This document shows, in pieces, positions 1 through 5,797 of a DNA stretch of 7,019 nt. The notes under the pieces are model-generated. The model made no database searches, had not been told where the DNA came from, and saw nothing but the letters and a program-made list of their open reading frames with translations. The first letter of the stretch is position 1. The number at the start of each line of letters is the position of its first letter. Made by a program: the position numbers and the translations under genes. The stretch comes from Thermococcus sp. (GTDB taxonomy: Archaea > Methanobacteriota_B > Thermococci > Thermococcales > Thermococcaceae), in NCBI GenBank assembly GCA_027065835.1, contig JAMONK010000204.1, positions 1 through 7,019 of the forward strand, in the 5' to 3' direction.

Positions 1-250
1 CGTGCTGAAGGGCGCCGTTGATGCGGGCCTGGACGTTCCACACAGTGAGGATATTTACCCCGAGGACTACAGGATAACCGGTGAGCACGTTGCCAACTAC
101 GCCAAGGCCCTCAAGGAGGAGGATGAAAGCCTCTACCGGAAACAGTTCTCAGGTTATCTCACTAGGGGATTAGAGCCCGAGAAGCTCCCAGATCACTTCA
201 ATGAGGTTAAAGCGAGAATTGAGGAAAAATTTGAGGGGGCGAGAGAATGA
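1..250 (+). CDS. rpl18: Large ribosomal subunit protein uL18 (L18), 3' part only
   Basis: This is the C-terminal 82 or so residues of archaeal uL18, a 5S rRNA-binding protein of the large subunit's central protuberance. The reading frame is already open at the left edge, and the GTG at base 2 reads as an internal Val, so the gene begins upstream of the window. The visible part runs from the stretch containing [13 protein letters not shown], typical of the end of the archaeal uL18 core, into the archaeal C-terminal extension rich in Glu, Lys and Tyr ([11 protein letters not shown], then [12 protein letters not shown]), and ends in a charged helix. Archaeal uL18 is usually about 200 residues, so more than half is missing here. 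The stop overlaps the next start as ATGA, which indicates translational coupling with rps5. The identification rests on sequence resemblance and on the gene lying directly before uS5, as in the spc-type operon. Confidence 0.93.
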   Translation, partial: VLKGAVDAGLDVPHSEDIYPEDYRITGEHVANYAKALKEEDESLYRKQFSGYLTRGLEPEKLPDHFNEVKARIEEKFEGARE

Positions 251-954
251 GCGACCCGCGGGAAATGACCCAAAGAGTCCTTGAGGAGTGGCAGCCGAGG
301 ACCAAGCTCGGCACGCTCGTCAAGGAAGGCCAGATAACTGACATTCACGAGATATTCCGCAAGGGGTACCAGATCAAGGAGCCGGAGATAGTGGACGTCC
401 TCCTTCCGGAGGTCAACATGAGGGAGAACCAGGAGGTTCTCGACATAGCCCTCACCGTCAGGATGACCGACAGCGGCAGGAGGATCAGGTTCCGTGTTCT
501 CGCCGCCGTCGGCAACAGGGACGGCTACGTCGGCCTCGGAATCGGCCACGGGAAGGAGGTCGGAATAGCCATCAGGAAGGCCATCAACTACGCCAAGATG
601 AACATCATCGAGATCAAGCGCGGCTGCGGTTCCTGGGAGTGCAGGTGCAGGAGGCCGCACTCAATTCCGTTCGCCGTCGAGGGCAAGGAAGGAAGCGTCC
701 GCGTCAAGCTCATGCCGGGACCGCGTGGACTTGGGCTGGTCATCGGTGACGTCGGTAAGAAGATACTCAGCTTGGCGGGCGTCCAGGACGTCTGGTCACA
801 GACCCTCGGTGAGACGAGAACCACCGTCAACTTCGCCAAGGCAGTGTTCAACGCGCTCTACAACACCAACAGCGTCGCCATCAAGCCGGAGGACATCGAG
901 CGCTACGGCATAATTGTCGGAAGGGAGATGTCAGCGGACTTCCAGGTTGAGTGA
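247..954 (+). CDS. rps5: Small ribosomal subunit protein uS5 (S5)
   Basis: The 235-residue product is archaeal uS5, a 30S protein near the mRNA entry site that contributes to decoding fidelity. An archaeal N-terminal extension (about residues 1-60, [10 protein letters not shown]) precedes the double-stranded-RNA-binding-like S5 domain (about 64-130), which carries the hallmark [21 protein letters not shown] around 89-109. The C-terminal S5 domain follows (about 147-215, [16 protein letters not shown] and the [10 protein letters not shown] segment). The length is normal for archaea. Three cysteines cluster at 127, 132 and 134 (CGSWECRC). I recall a Cys-rich segment here in archaeal uS5, and it could bind metal, but that is inference. 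The ATG at 247 overlaps the uL18 stop and has a GAGGGGG purine tract at 233-239, well spaced at 7 bases. The gene lies in the ribosomal operon and is presumably co-transcribed with its neighbours. Confidence 0.97.
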   Translation: MSDPREMTQRVLEEWQPRTKLGTLVKEGQITDIHEIFRKGYQIKEPEIVDVLLPEVNMRENQEVLDIALTVRMTDSGRRIRFRVLAAVGNRDGYVGLGIGHGKEVGIAIRKAINYAKMNIIEIKRGCGSWECRCRRPHSIPFAVEGKEGSVRVKLMPGPRGLGLVIGDVGKKILSLAGVQDVWSQTLGETRTTVNFAKAVFNALYNTNSVAIKPEDIERYGIIVGREMSADFQVE

Positions 955-965
955 GGTGAGAAAAG

Positions 966-1433
966 ATGGCAAAACTCGCACTCATCAGACTTAGGAGCGG
1001 AATAAGGGCAAAGGGCGAGGTAAGGGACACCCTCGCCATGCTCCGCCTTCACAGGATAAACCACCTCGTCCTCATCGATGACAACCCCAGCTACAAGGGG
1101 ATGGTTCAGAAAGTCAAGGACTACATCACCTGGGGCGAGATAGACAAAGAGACCCTCGCGGAGCTCCTCAGGAAGAGGGGCAGGCTCATAGGCAACAGGC
1201 CGGTAACGGAGGAGTACGTCCAGGAGAAGCTTGGCATGGGCATAGACGAGTTTGCAGAGAAGGTCGTCAACGGCGAGATGAAGCTTGGGGACCTCCCCAG
1301 CGTGAAACCGGTCTTCAGGCTTCACCCACCAAAGGGTGGCCTAAAAGGAAGCAAGAAGCGCTCGTTCAAGGAGGGCGGGGCACTTGGCTATCGCGGCGAG
1401 AAGATAAACGAGCTCATTGAGAGAATGCTCTGA
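966..1433 (+). CDS. rpl30: Large ribosomal subunit protein uL30 (L30, archaeal/eukaryal long form)
   Basis: The 155-residue product is uL30, a 50S protein of the compact L30/L7 fold. The N-terminal core (about 1-60) shows the family pattern [20 protein letters not shown], then [21 protein letters not shown] and [11 protein letters not shown]. The region from about 70 onward ([16 protein letters not shown]) and the basic C-terminal part ([18 protein letters not shown]) are the extension found in archaea and eukaryotes but absent from the roughly 60-residue bacterial L30, so the length alone points to a non-bacterial source. The ATG at 966 follows the uS5 stop by 11 bases. A GAGGTGA Shine-Dalgarno at 953-959 overlaps that stop codon. 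It is the third gene of the visible ribosomal operon. Confidence 0.97.
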   Translation: MAKLALIRLRSGIRAKGEVRDTLAMLRLHRINHLVLIDDNPSYKGMVQKVKDYITWGEIDKETLAELLRKRGRLIGNRPVTEEYVQEKLGMGIDEFAEKVVNGEMKLGDLPSVKPVFRLHPPKGGLKGSKKRSFKEGGALGYRGEKINELIERML

Positions 1434-1444
1434 GGTGGCGAGAG

Positions 1445-1891
1445 ATGATAAGGAGAAAGAAGAAGGTTAGGAAGTTCCGCGGGAGTCACACTCATGGATG
1501 GGGCTGCAAGAAGAAGCACCGCGGCGGCGGTAGCAAGGGCGGCAAGGGAATGGCAGGAACCGGGAAAAGGAAAGACCAGAAATGGACCTGGGTTATCAAG
1601 TACGCCCCCGACAGGTTGGGCAAGAGAGGGTTCCACAGACCCAAGGCCGTTCAGTACCTTCCCCAGGTCATGAACCTCAACGATATAGAAGAGAACCTCC
1701 AGCTCTTCCTCGACAGCGGCATTGCGTACGAGGAGGAGGGAAAACTCGTTGTGGACACCACTCAGATGGGGATCGACAAGGTCCTTGGAAGCGGAAGGAT
1801 CAGCAGGCCCATCGTGGTGAAGGCCTACTACGTAACTCCCAAAGCCGAGGAGAAGATTAAGGCCGCTGGTGGCGAGGTTCTCCTCGCCTGA
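1445..1891 (+). CDS. rpl15: Large ribosomal subunit protein uL15 (L15)
   Basis: The 148-residue product is archaeal uL15, a 50S protein that uses a long basic extension to thread through 23S rRNA. The first 45 residues form that extension: a polybasic start ([12 protein letters not shown]), then [22 protein letters not shown], which matches the archaeal/eukaryal L15/L27A signature. The globular domain follows, ending in the conserved C-terminal part with [32 protein letters not shown] (about 114-145). The length matches the archaeal family (about 145-150). The ATG at 1445 lies 11 bases after the uL30 stop, with a GAGGTGG Shine-Dalgarno at 1432-1438. It is the last gene of the tightly packed ribosomal block, and a short AT-rich gap separates it from secY. 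Confidence 0.97.
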   Translation: MIRRKKKVRKFRGSHTHGWGCKKKHRGGGSKGGKGMAGTGKRKDQKWTWVIKYAPDRLGKRGFHRPKAVQYLPQVMNLNDIEENLQLFLDSGIAYEEEGKLVVDTTQMGIDKVLGSGRISRPIVVKAYYVTPKAEEKIKAAGGEVLLA

Positions 1892-1918
1892 TTCCCTTTA
1901 ATTTTCAAAAAAATCTCG
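1892..1918 (+). promoter_or_regulatory. AT-rich spacer between rpl15 and secY (possible weak promoter or pause site)
   Basis: The first gap of any size in the operon lies here and is clearly richer in A and T than its flanks (CTTTAATTTTC followed by seven A residues). It could hold a weak archaeal TATA-like element (TTTAAT near 1896-1901) placed about 25-30 bases before the secY start, or be merely a spacer. I see no convincing BRE, and the secY RBS would then sit almost at the predicted transcript end, so a separate secY promoter is uncertain. In related archaea secY is generally read through from the ribosomal genes. Confidence 0.25.
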
Positions 1919-1922
1919 GGTG
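1919..1922 (+). promoter_or_regulatory. secY ribosome binding site that decides the start
   Basis: GGTG (within GGGTG at 1918-1922) pairs with the archaeal anti-SD sequence and lies 6 bases before the ATG at 1929. The alternative in-frame GTG at 1920 and TTG at 1923 overlap or abut this motif and so could not use it. The ATG at 1929 is therefore the better start, removing three residues from the longest frame. Confidence 0.65.
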
Positions 1923-1928
1923 TTGCCA

Positions 1929-3377
1929 ATGGGAAAACTAAGGGACCTGACATTTGCTTTGGAACGGTATTTCCCTGAAGTTGAGCGGCCAAAACGGCGC
2001 GTCCCGCTTAAAGAGAAGTTCATGTGGACGGGCATTGTCCTGCTGCTGTACTTCATACTGGCTGAAATGCCCCTGTATGGGATGCCCAAGAACATCCAGG
2101 ACTATTTCGCAACGCTCCGTTTTGTTCTCGCAGGTAGAAGTGGATCCCTGCTGACATTGGGTATCGGTCCAATAGTCACCGCGAGTATTATAATGCAGCT
2201 TCTCGTGGGCTCCGAGATAGTCCACCTCGACTTGTCGAATCATGAGGACAGGAGATTTTACCAGGCCGCCCAGAAGCTGTTTGCCGTGTTCATGAGCTTC
2301 TTCGAGGCCGGAGTTTACGTCTTCGCCGGTGCGTTCGGGAAGGTGGATAGCAACCTCAGTGCGTTCCAGACGGTAACCACCCCGCAGGGGGCTGCGTTCA
2401 TAGGTCTCGGACTGGCGATACTGTTGTTGTTACAACTGGGATTTGCATCAACGATGCTGATTCTCCTCGATGAACTCGTCAGCAAGTGGGGCATTGGAAG
2501 TGGTATCAGTCTCTTCATCGCTGCTGGAGTCTCTCAGCAGGTTATAGTCAAATCGCTCAGCCCTATGACCACATCAAGCTATATTGACCCGGTTACAGGG
2601 GGACCTGCTATAGTCGGTGCCATTCCAGCGTTCATCCAACACCTCATACACGGTGACGTGAGCGGTGCCATATACAGGGGAGCCCTGCCGGATATGCTGG
2701 ATCTTACGGCGACCATAATAGTGTTCCTTGTGGTGGTGTACCTGGAGAGCATGCGCGTCGAGATACCCCTCAGCTACGGCCGTGTCACAGTCCGTGGAAG
2801 GTACCCGATAAGGTTCATGTACGTCAGCAACATCCCGATCATCCTGACCTTTGCACTCTACGCCAACGTCCAGTTGTGGGCAAGGCTTCTTTACAGCAGG
2901 GGCATAACCTGGCTGGGTACGTTCGATTCCAGGGGTAATCCTGCCAGCGGAATCGTCACCTACCTCTACCCCACCAGGGACATCTACCACGTCATAGCGC
3001 AGCCGGGGCATGCCCTGATATACGCGGTTAGCACTATAATCTGGGCCCTTATCTTCGGCTTCCTGTGGGTGGAACTCACGGGACTTGATGCCAAGAGCAT
3101 CGCCAGGCAGCTCCAGCAGGCAGGACTCCAGATCCCCGGCTTCAGAAGGGATCCGAGGATCCTGGAGAGGGTGCTCAACAGATACATCCCCTACGTCACA
3201 TTCTGGGGATCGTTCACCCTGGCCATAGTAGCGGTGCTGGCGGATTTCCTTGGAGCACTTGGTACGGGAACGGGAATACTGCTTACGGTGGGTATACTCT
3301 ACAGGTTCTACGAGGAGATCGCCAGGGAGCAGGCAACTGAGATGTTCCCGATGCTCAGGAAGTTCTTCACCAAGTGA
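1929..3377 (+). CDS. secY: Protein translocase subunit SecY (Sec61 alpha), central channel of the Sec translocon
   Basis: SecY forms the protein-conducting channel in the cytoplasmic membrane, with SecE and Sec61-beta as partners. The 482-residue product has the size and ten-TM pattern of archaeal SecY. TM1 is at about 34-52 ([18 protein letters not shown]), and the plug region and TM2 follow, with [15 protein letters not shown] at 78-92 forming the first family signature. TM4-TM5 contain [34 protein letters not shown] (about 165-197), the second signature. The cytosolic loop with [24 protein letters not shown] (about 273-296) and the later loop with [21 protein letters not shown] (about 401-421) are the conserved ribosome-facing loops. 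TM10 is near 441-456, before the amphipathic tail. The amphipathic N-terminus ([22 protein letters not shown]) matches Thermococcales SecY. I chose the ATG at 1929 over the upstream GTG on SD spacing. No defects are visible. Confidence 0.97.
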   Translation: MGKLRDLTFALERYFPEVERPKRRVPLKEKFMWTGIVLLLYFILAEMPLYGMPKNIQDYFATLRFVLAGRSGSLLTLGIGPIVTASIIMQLLVGSEIVHLDLSNHEDRRFYQAAQKLFAVFMSFFEAGVYVFAGAFGKVDSNLSAFQTVTTPQGAAFIGLGLAILLLLQLGFASTMLILLDELVSKWGIGSGISLFIAAGVSQQVIVKSLSPMTTSSYIDPVTGGPAIVGAIPAFIQHLIHGDVSGAIYRGALPDMLDLTATIIVFLVVVYLESMRVEIPLSYGRVTVRGRYPIRFMYVSNIPIILTFALYANVQLWARLLYSRGITWLGTFDSRGNPASGIVTYLYPTRDIYHVIAQPGHALIYAVSTIIWALIFGFLWVELTGLDAKSIARQLQQAGLQIPGFRRDPRILERVLNRYIPYVTFWGSFTLAIVAVLADFLGALGTGTGILLTVGILYRFYEEIAREQATEMFPMLRKFFTK

Positions 3378-3378
3378 G

Positions 3379-3391
3379 CCTTTCTTTCTTT
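3379..3391 (+). terminator. Pyrimidine tract after secY, candidate transcription terminator
   Basis: A CCTTTCTTTCTTT run begins right after the secY stop. Archaeal RNA polymerase can terminate on U-rich tracts without a hairpin, and a TATA-like element follows directly, so a transcript boundary here is plausible. The tract is interrupted by C, so termination would probably be partial. Confidence 0.4.
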
Positions 3392-3409
3392 ACAAAACCT
3401 TTTAAACCC
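3392..3409 (+). promoter_or_regulatory. Candidate promoter (BRE plus TATA-like box) for adkA
   Basis: ACAAAACC followed by TTTTAAAC (TATA-like core at about 3400-3406) resembles a thermococcal BRE/TATA pair. Transcription would be expected about 25 bases downstream, near 3428-3432. That leaves a leader of about 20 bases containing the adkA SD at 3440-3444. The position in the longest gap of the block supports a new transcription unit for adkA and the insertase-like gene. Confidence 0.6.
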
Positions 3410-3439
3410 GCTTTTATTAATTCCTCCAGAGCCTCCTTG

Positions 3440-3444
3440 GGTGA
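3440..3444 (+). promoter_or_regulatory. adkA ribosome binding site that decides the start
   Basis: GGTGA lies 5 bases before the ATG at 3450, the ideal archaeal arrangement. The in-frame GTG at 3441 lies inside the SD itself, so it is not a credible start. Confidence 0.75.
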
Positions 3445-3449
3445 GTGTA

Positions 3450-4040
3450 ATGCCGTTTGTGGTCATGATAACTGGCATCCCAGGTGTAGGAAAGAGCACA
3501 ATAACAAAGCTTGCCCTCAAACAGGTGCGGGTCAAGTTTAGGCTCCTCAACTTCGGGGATTTGATGTTTGAGGAGGCCGTGAAAGCGGGTCTGGTATCCC
3601 ATAGGGACGAGATGAGGAAGCTGAATCCAGACCTGCAGAGACGCCTTCAAATGAAAGTCGCGGAGAAGATCGTGGAGATATCACAGGAGGAACCCGTGCT
3701 CATTGACACTCACGCCACGATAAGAACACCCGTTGGTTACCTGCTTGGATTCCCCAGGGAGGTTATAGAGGTTATAAACCCGAACTTCATAGTTATAATC
3801 GAGGCGACCCCGAGTGAGATACTCGGAAGGCGCCTCCGCGATCTGAAGCGCGACCGGGACGTGGAGACTGAGGAGCAGATACAGCGGCACCAGGATCTCA
3901 ACAGGGCTGCCGCTGTGAGCTACGCCATGCATTCAAACGCACTGATTAAGGTGATCGAGAACCATGAGGACAAAGGCCTTGAGGAGGCCGTTTATGAACT
4001 TGTTGAAGTACTGAATTTGGCGGTGGGGGAATATGCTTGA
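3450..4040 (+). CDS. adkA: Archaeal adenylate kinase (AdkA type)
   Basis: The enzyme interconverts ATP + AMP and 2 ADP in the cytosol. The 196-residue product has the archaeal AdkA architecture, which differs from bacterial Adk. The P-loop at residues 9-17 (GIPGVGKST) has the catalytic Lys15. The NMP-binding segment begins around [16 protein letters not shown] (34-49) and includes HRDEMRKL. The nucleotide-site strand carries [15 protein letters not shown] (86-100), and the lid-like [22 protein letters not shown] lies at about 127-148. The C-terminal helix [18 protein letters not shown] closes the fold. Length and motifs agree with Thermococcales and Methanococcales enzymes. The ATG at 3450 is chosen over the GTG at 3441 because GGTGA at 3440-3444 is properly spaced. 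Its 3' end overlaps the next gene by 8 bases, so the two are translationally coupled. Adk next to secY is an ancient arrangement found in bacteria too, although the archaeal protein is a different branch of the kinase superfamily. Confidence 0.96.
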   Translation: MPFVVMITGIPGVGKSTITKLALKQVRVKFRLLNFGDLMFEEAVKAGLVSHRDEMRKLNPDLQRRLQMKVAEKIVEISQEEPVLIDTHATIRTPVGYLLGFPREVIEVINPNFIVIIEATPSEILGRRLRDLKRDRDVETEEQIQRHQDLNRAAAVSYAMHSNALIKVIENHEDKGLEEAVYELVEVLNLAVGEYA

Positions 4041-4560
4041 GGGAATATACGTCTTCCTTGATAAGGTCTTCGGGCCAATGATACTTCACTATCAGCCCAT
4101 ATGGGTTGTTACGGTAGCGGGAGCGATATTGGGAGCGTTCTTTACTCTGCTGAACTACATCCTCGTAGACCAGGAGAAGGTCAAGCTCCTTCAGAAGAAG
4201 AGCAAGGAATTCCAGCAGAAGTACCGTAAAGCACAGCTTGAAAAAGATGAGAAAAAACTCAGAAAAATGCAGCAGGAACAGATGGAGCTCATGAAGCTTC
4301 AGAGTGAGGTCATGAAGGACACTATGCTTAAGGTTAGCCTCCTCACCCTGCCCATCTTCTGGGTGTTCTTTGGCTGGTTGAGGAGATGGTACGTCGAGAC
4401 CAGCGTGGTGAAGTCACCGTTTAACTTCTTCCTCTTCGACTGGTTCCACAGGCTCTACCACTCTGCCCTACCGGCCAGTGAGCTTGGATACGTGGGATGG
4501 TACATAATGACCTCAATGGTGGTTGGATACATCCTGAGGAAGCTCCTGGACATGGGTTAA
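4033..4560 (+). CDS. DUF106 / EMC3-TMCO1-like membrane protein (Oxa1/YidC superfamily insertase)
   Basis: The 175-residue membrane protein has three predicted TM segments, at about residues 23-44, 99-116 and 153-172. A long, strongly charged coiled coil lies between the first two (about 47-97, rich in Lys, Glu and Gln). This is the layout of archaeal DUF106 proteins, which structural work places with eukaryotic EMC3, TMCO1 and Get1 and with bacterial YidC, all of which insert proteins into membranes. The coiled coil is expected to face the cytosol and contact the ribosome. The conserved-looking short segment [11 protein letters not shown] forms TM2. The gene lies one cistron after secY and shares an 8-base overlap with adkA. 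A GGTGGGGG tract at 4022-4029 precedes the ATG at 4033. The context next to the translocon and ribosomal genes supports a co-translational insertion role, which is inferred here from family and neighbourhood. Some annotations call such proteins 'transmembrane protein, EMC3/TMCO1 family'. Confidence 0.9.
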   Translation: MLEGIYVFLDKVFGPMILHYQPIWVVTVAGAILGAFFTLLNYILVDQEKVKLLQKKSKEFQQKYRKAQLEKDEKKLRKMQQEQMELMKLQSEVMKDTMLKVSLLTLPIFWVFFGWLRRWYVETSVVKSPFNFFLFDWFHRLYHSALPASELGYVGWYIMTSMVVGYILRKLLDMG

Positions 4561-4570
4561 ATTTAAAAAC
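4558..4570 (+). promoter_or_regulatory. Candidate internal promoter (TATA-like box) for rpl34e
   Basis: TAAATTTAAAAAC overlaps the stop of the insertase-like gene. A TTTAAA core at about 4562-4567 would place transcription initiation near 4590, just before the GAGGTGA SD at 4591-4597 and about 14 bases before the rpl34e ATG. The 43-base gap is unusually large for this block. No strong BRE is visible, so a promoter is likely but not certain. Confidence 0.45.
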
Positions 4571-4603
4571 ACTCCACGAAAAGGCATTGCGAGGTGAGAG
4601 AAA

Positions 4604-4876
4604 ATGAAGCCCATGTACAAGTCAAGATCATGGAAACGGAAGTACGTTAGGACACCCGGCGGAAGAACCGTCATACACTTCGAGCGCAGGAAGCCAAAGG
4701 TTGCACACTGTGCGATGTGCGGCAGACCCCTCAACGGCTATCCGCGTGGCAGACCTGGGGACATCAGAAAGCTTCCAAAGACCGCAAAGAGGCCTGAGCG
4801 CCCCTACCCGAACCTCTGCCCCAGCTGCATGAGAAAGGTCATGAAGGCGCAGGTCAGGGCAGGCATTGCCCTTTGA
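4604..4876 (+). CDS. rpl34e: Large ribosomal subunit protein eL34 (L34e)
   Basis: The 90-residue product is eL34, a 50S protein shared by eukaryotes and some archaea and lacking in bacteria. The basic N-terminus ([22 protein letters not shown]) matches the family. Two CxxC pairs, Cys36/Cys39 ([10 protein letters not shown]) and Cys72/Cys75 (CPSC), form a zinc-ribbon arrangement. [23 protein letters not shown] linker separates them and the C-terminus is basic ([15 protein letters not shown]). The length is normal for the archaeal form. GAGGTGA at 4591-4597 supports the ATG at 4604. It is followed after 22 bases by cmk, in the order eL34, cmk, eL14 that I know from Thermococcales. Confidence 0.95.
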   Translation: MKPMYKSRSWKRKYVRTPGGRTVIHFERRKPKVAHCAMCGRPLNGYPRGRPGDIRKLPKTAKRPERPYPNLCPSCMRKVMKAQVRAGIAL

Positions 4877-4888
4877 GTTTCCAGCAGA

Positions 4889-4894
4889 AGTGAT
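4889..4894 (+). promoter_or_regulatory. cmk ribosome binding site that decides the start
   Basis: AGTGAT, close to the consensus GGTGAT, lies 4 bases before the ATG at 4899. It is the only SD-like motif correctly placed for any in-frame start. It argues against the TTG at 4866, which lies inside the eL34 coding region and would add 11 residues not expected in Thermococcales CMP kinases. Confidence 0.55.
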
Positions 4895-4898
4895 CGGC

Positions 4899-5492
4899 AT
4901 GCCAAAGAACTGCCTGGTAATAACCGTCAGCGGATTGGCGGGTTCTGGGACAACCACCCTCTGCCGGAACCTAGCCAGGCACTATGGGTTCAAGCACATC
5001 TACGCTGGCTTAATCTTCCGGCAGATGGCCCGGGAGAGGGGCATGACCCTGAAGGAGTTCCAGGAGTACGCCGAACTTCATCCCGAGATCGACCGCGAGG
5101 TTGACAGGAGGCAGGTGGAGGCAGCCAGAGAGTGCAACGTTGTCATTGAGGGCAGGTTGGCCGGTTGGATGGTTAAGGATGCCGACCTCAAGATATGGCT
5201 CGATGCCCCGATGCGTGTTCGTGCAGAGCGCGTTGCTAGAAGGGAGGGTACCACGGTAGAGGAAGCCTTTATGTCCATCGCCGAAAGGGAGAAGGGCAAC
5301 AGGAAAAGGTATTTAAACCTCTACGGGATTGATGTTGAGGATCTCTCAATATATGATCTGATAATTGATACTTCAAAATGGGGACCCGGTGGCGTCTTTG
5401 CGATCGTGAAGGCCGCCATCGACCACCTAAGCCCCGATGGCGACACGGGGTCGGGTCGGGACCCGCGCAAGAAAAAGATGGAGGTGGTATGA
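4899..5492 (+). CDS. cmk: Archaeal cytidylate kinase (CMP kinase)
   Basis: The enzyme phosphorylates CMP and dCMP to the diphosphates using ATP, feeding pyrimidine nucleotide synthesis and salvage. The 197-residue product (from ATG 4899) starts with the strand VITVSG and a P-loop at 12-20, GLAGSGTTT. The usual Walker A Lys is Thr18 here, a form I recall from archaeal CMP kinases. Next come the CMP-binding segment with YAGLIFRQMARERGM (35-49), HPEIDREVDRRQ, and the VVIEGRLAGWM strand (81-91). DLKIWLDAP (96-104) follows, then a lid rich in Arg (RAERVARREGTT), then EREKGNRKRYLNLYGID (129-145). The C-terminal tail after about 180 (GDTGSGRDPRKKKMEVV) looks variable. Its last codons double as the SD of rpl14e. 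I rejected the longer frame from the TTG at 4866 because it begins inside eL34 and has no suitable SD. Confidence 0.94.
   Translation: MPKNCLVITVSGLAGSGTTTLCRNLARHYGFKHIYAGLIFRQMARERGMTLKEFQEYAELHPEIDREVDRRQVEAARECNVVIEGRLAGWMVKDADLKIWLDAPMRVRAERVARREGTTVEEAFMSIAEREKGNRKRYLNLYGIDVEDLSIYDLIIDTSKWGPGGVFAIVKAAIDHLSPDGDTGSGRDPRKKKMEVV
5481..5488 (+). promoter_or_regulatory. rpl14e ribosome binding site inside the cmk 3' end
   Basis: GAGGTGGT encodes the final Glu-Val-Val of Cmk and lies 4 bases before the ATG at 5493. It favours that start over the in-frame ATG at 5502, which would be 13 bases away. The cmk stop (5490-5492) directly abuts the start, so translation is probably coupled. Confidence 0.7.
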
Positions 5493-5744
5493 ATGCCCGC
5501 TATGGAAGTCGGAAGGCTTGCCGTTATACTGGCTGGGAGAAGGGCCGGTCAGAAGGTCGTCGTTGTTGACGTCGTCGACAGGAACTTCGTCCTCGTTACC
5601 GGCGCTGGCCTCAACAAGGTCAAGCGCAGGAGGATGAACGTCAAGCACCTCGAGCCCCTTCCGGAGAAGGTCAGCATCGAGCGCGGCGCCGACGACGAGG
5701 CCGTCAAGGCCGCCCTTGAAGGGGCTGGAATCAGCCTTGAGTGA
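5493..5744 (+). CDS. rpl14e: Large ribosomal subunit protein eL14 (L14e), KOW-domain protein
   Basis: The 83-residue product is archaeal eL14, a 50S protein with an SH3-like/KOW fold found in eukaryotes and a subset of archaea. The N-terminal half carries the KOW-type pattern: [34 protein letters not shown] (about 4-37). The conserved basic [16 protein letters not shown] (42-57) and a short acidic helix end it. The length matches Thermococcales eL14, which lacks the long eukaryotic tail. The gene begins immediately after the cmk stop. In the Thermococcales order I know, cbf5 would follow on the same strand, since eL14, Cmk and Cbf5 genes are commonly clustered in archaea. Here a T-rich tract and a convergent AT-rich gene follow instead. 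Codon composition up to the stop is as GC-rich as the rest of the block, so the compositional change begins only after 5744. Confidence 0.95.
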   Translation: MPAMEVGRLAVILAGRRAGQKVVVVDVVDRNFVLVTGAGLNKVKRRRMNVKHLEPLPEKVSIERGADDEAVKAALEGAGISLE

Positions 5745-5770
5745 TTATGGGTGTACGAGTTACTGATACG

Positions 5771-5797
5771 TCTTTTCCGCTTTTCTCTTTGGTTTTT
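5771..5797 (+). terminator. T-rich terminator of the ribosomal/cmk unit
   Basis: Within 27 bases after the rpl14e stop region there are four T runs (TCTTTT, CTTTT, CTCTTT, GGTTTTT), all on the plus strand. No hairpin precedes them, which fits archaeal U-tract termination. The tract lies in the 51-base convergent gap and its end overlaps the stop of the minus-strand gene. It would end plus-strand transcripts only, because on the minus strand the tract reads as A-rich. Confidence 0.6.

Noticed and set aside
193..660. Minus-strand frame of 155 codons across uS5
   Set aside because: It is antisense to a certain ribosomal protein gene in GC-rich DNA, where open antisense frames are common, and its translation resembles no family.
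903..1325. Minus-strand frame of 140 codons across uL30
   Set aside because: Shadow of the rpl30 coding frame. It lacks an SD and has no recognisable protein features.
1502..1560. Gly/Lys-rich repeat-like stretch in rpl15 as a possible DNA repeat
   Set aside because: The GGC/AAG repetition is explained by the basic rRNA-threading extension of uL15, which is conserved at the protein level.
2574..3011. Minus-strand frame of 145 codons inside secY
   Set aside because: Antisense shadow of a clearly intact secY; low-complexity Val/Asp/His composition with no family resemblance.
4866..4898. Extended Cmk N-terminus from the TTG at 4866
   Set aside because: It begins within the eL34 coding sequence, has no SD and adds 11 residues not expected in the family. 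The ATG at 4899 with AGTGAT upstream is better.
5309..5318. TATTTAAACC inside cmk, resembling a TATA box
   Set aside because: It encodes part of the conserved RYLNLY segment, no start codon follows at a suitable distance, and rpl14e would have a leader of about 150 bases. More likely coincidental.
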